From Halopseudomonas pelagia (GTDB lineage: Bacteria; Pseudomonadota; Gammaproteobacteria; Pseudomonadales; Pseudomonadaceae), in contig NZ_CP033116.1 of NCBI RefSeq assembly GCF_009497895.1, positions 1,426,001 through 1,490,000 on the forward strand: a stretch of 64,000 nucleotides of DNA, in the 5' to 3' direction. This document shows, piece by piece, positions 63,261-64,000 of this stretch. Every line of letters starts with the position of its first letter. Position 1 is the first letter of the stretch. The notes beneath the pieces are model-generated. The model was not told where the DNA came from. It saw only the letters and a list, made by a program, of their open reading frames with translations, and ran no database searches. A program made the position numbers and the translations under genes.

Positions 63261-64000
63261 TCAGCGCCGGACCCACACCTCCACCCGGCCGTTGCGCTGG
63301 GCGCCAGTAGCACCGCCCGCTGAACCCACCGGCATATAGTGGCCGTAGCCAGTGTGCCCGTGCACCTGGGTGCCAAGTTGCCGCAGGGCCTTGCTGGCGG
63401 ACAGAGCGCGCAGTTCGGAGATCATCTGGGCGCGCAGTTCGTCGCTTTGCTGGTCGGCAAAACCAATCAGCATCAGGTCCTTACCGGTTTTGCCGGTTTC
63501 CCTGAGGTAGTGCTGAATCCGCAGCAAGTCGCGGTTGGCCTTATTGTCCAGCTTGGTACGGCCTTCAGCGAAACGAAAGTTAACGGACAGGCGCTGATAG
63601 CGTTCGGTCAGGCGTTTGAACGTTGCCGGCACACTGGCGTCCTGCTCCGGATCAACCGCAAAGGGGTTCTGGGAAAAGAAACCGGACTGGGCCACGATAT
63701 CCTGCCCGGCTTGGCTTTGCGCGTAGTTGATAAAGGCCTGGGCCAAAGGCTTGCCGGTGGTTCCTGGGGTGTACAGGTAGAGCCGGCGGGACAGCGGATA
63801 ATCCTCAGTGGCAACCGAGAGTTTACTGGGTTTTAGCGCCGGCGCATTACCGTCGGCGATAGCCAGCAATTTACTGCTGCGCACCGAGGCGAAACCGGCA
63901 AAGCCGATGCCTGCGGGATTCAGGCTGACGTCGTCGGATAACTGGTCATTGGACTCGTAGCGTCGGGCTTCGCCAGTCAGCGTATATTTGCCAGCCAGTA
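63261..64000 (-). CDS. PstS-like phosphate-binding protein fused to OmpA domain, partial
   Basis: A gene running off the right edge; its start is beyond the window. The 246 visible residues include the C-terminal part of a PBP-like (PstS) domain, with NPAGIGFAGFASVRSSKLLA and PLSRRLYLYTPG, followed by an OmpA-like peptidoglycan-binding domain (VNFRFAEGRTKLDNKANRDL ... LIGFAD ... NGRVEVWVRR). The combination suggests a periplasmic substrate-binding protein anchored to peptidoglycan. Confidence 0.85.
   Translation of the reverse strand, partial: LAGKYTLTGEARRYESNDQLSDDVSLNPAGIGFAGFASVRSSKLLAIADGNAPALKPSKLSVATEDYPLSRRLYLYTPGTTGKPLAQAFINYAQSQAGQDIVAQSGFFSQNPFAVDPEQDASVPATFKRLTERYQRLSVNFRFAEGRTKLDNKANRDLLRIQHYLRETGKTGKDLMLIGFADQQSDELRAQMISELRALSASKALRQLGTQVHGHTGYGHYMPVGSAGGATGAQRNGRVEVWVRR

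Overview
The window looks like a chromosome segment of a gamma-proteobacterium of the Pseudomonas/Halopseudomonas group. The evidence is gene content and order: DUF1631-ampD-ampE-chemoreceptor, panE-response regulator-yajQ-mscS-ampG, fxsA-groES-groEL, rsmZ-fdxA-mutS-pncC-recA-recX, and erdR-dgkA are all blocks familiar from Pseudomonas genomes. The species assignment is inference only; no rRNA is present.

Positions 1-37,257 are ordinary core chromosome. They hold a partial alanine/sodium symporter, peptidoglycan-recycling genes (ampD, ampE, and ampG further on), a chemoreceptor, a cobalamin adenosyltransferase, panE with a degenerate-GGDEF response regulator, yajQ, mscS, an alkyltransferase-like protein, the groESL heat-shock operon behind a sigma-32 promoter, the Gac/Rsm small RNA rsmZ with its GacA box, fdxA, mutS, pncC, SOS-controlled recA with recX, a LOG protein, a beta-CASP hydrolase, tapT, and a CrbS/MxtR-type sensor kinase close to its likely partner regulator ErdR. 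Branched-chain amino acid exporter genes azlCD, an MFS transporter, a YdjM-like protein and a crotonase follow.

A tRNA-Ser(GGA) gene at 37,467-37,557 is the attachment site of a genomic island of about 23.4 kb. The last 14 bases of the tRNA are repeated at 60,972-60,985. The island has a P4-type integrase next to the right end, an AlpA-like regulator, a YfjJ/inovirus-Gp2-like HUH replication protein at the left end, and AGCCCATAC repeats just inside both ends that may be integrase arm sites. An IS21-family element with a perfect 5-bp target duplication has cut the integrase in two inside its HxxR motif, so the island is probably stranded.

The island cargo is mosaic. From 39,138 to 42,013 there is a small array of integron gene cassettes without an integron integrase: four minus-strand genes (trypsin-like protease, a membrane-anchored unknown, an HNH nuclease, a PD-(D/E)xK HSDR_N-type protein) separated by 75-78-bp attC sites. 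An IS1182-family element sits in a palindrome beside a serine resolvase. A complete type I restriction-modification system (hsdM-hsdS-hsdR) follows, then a WYL-domain regulator, and almost identical 17-bp palindromes lie upstream of hsdM and upstream of the regulator operon: a likely autoregulated defence module. A set of small unknown genes and a PPP-type metallophosphatase fill the rest.

From 61,195 to the end the core chromosome resumes with an OafA/YrhL-type acyltransferase and a periplasmic phosphate-binding-like protein fused to an OmpA domain that runs off the window.
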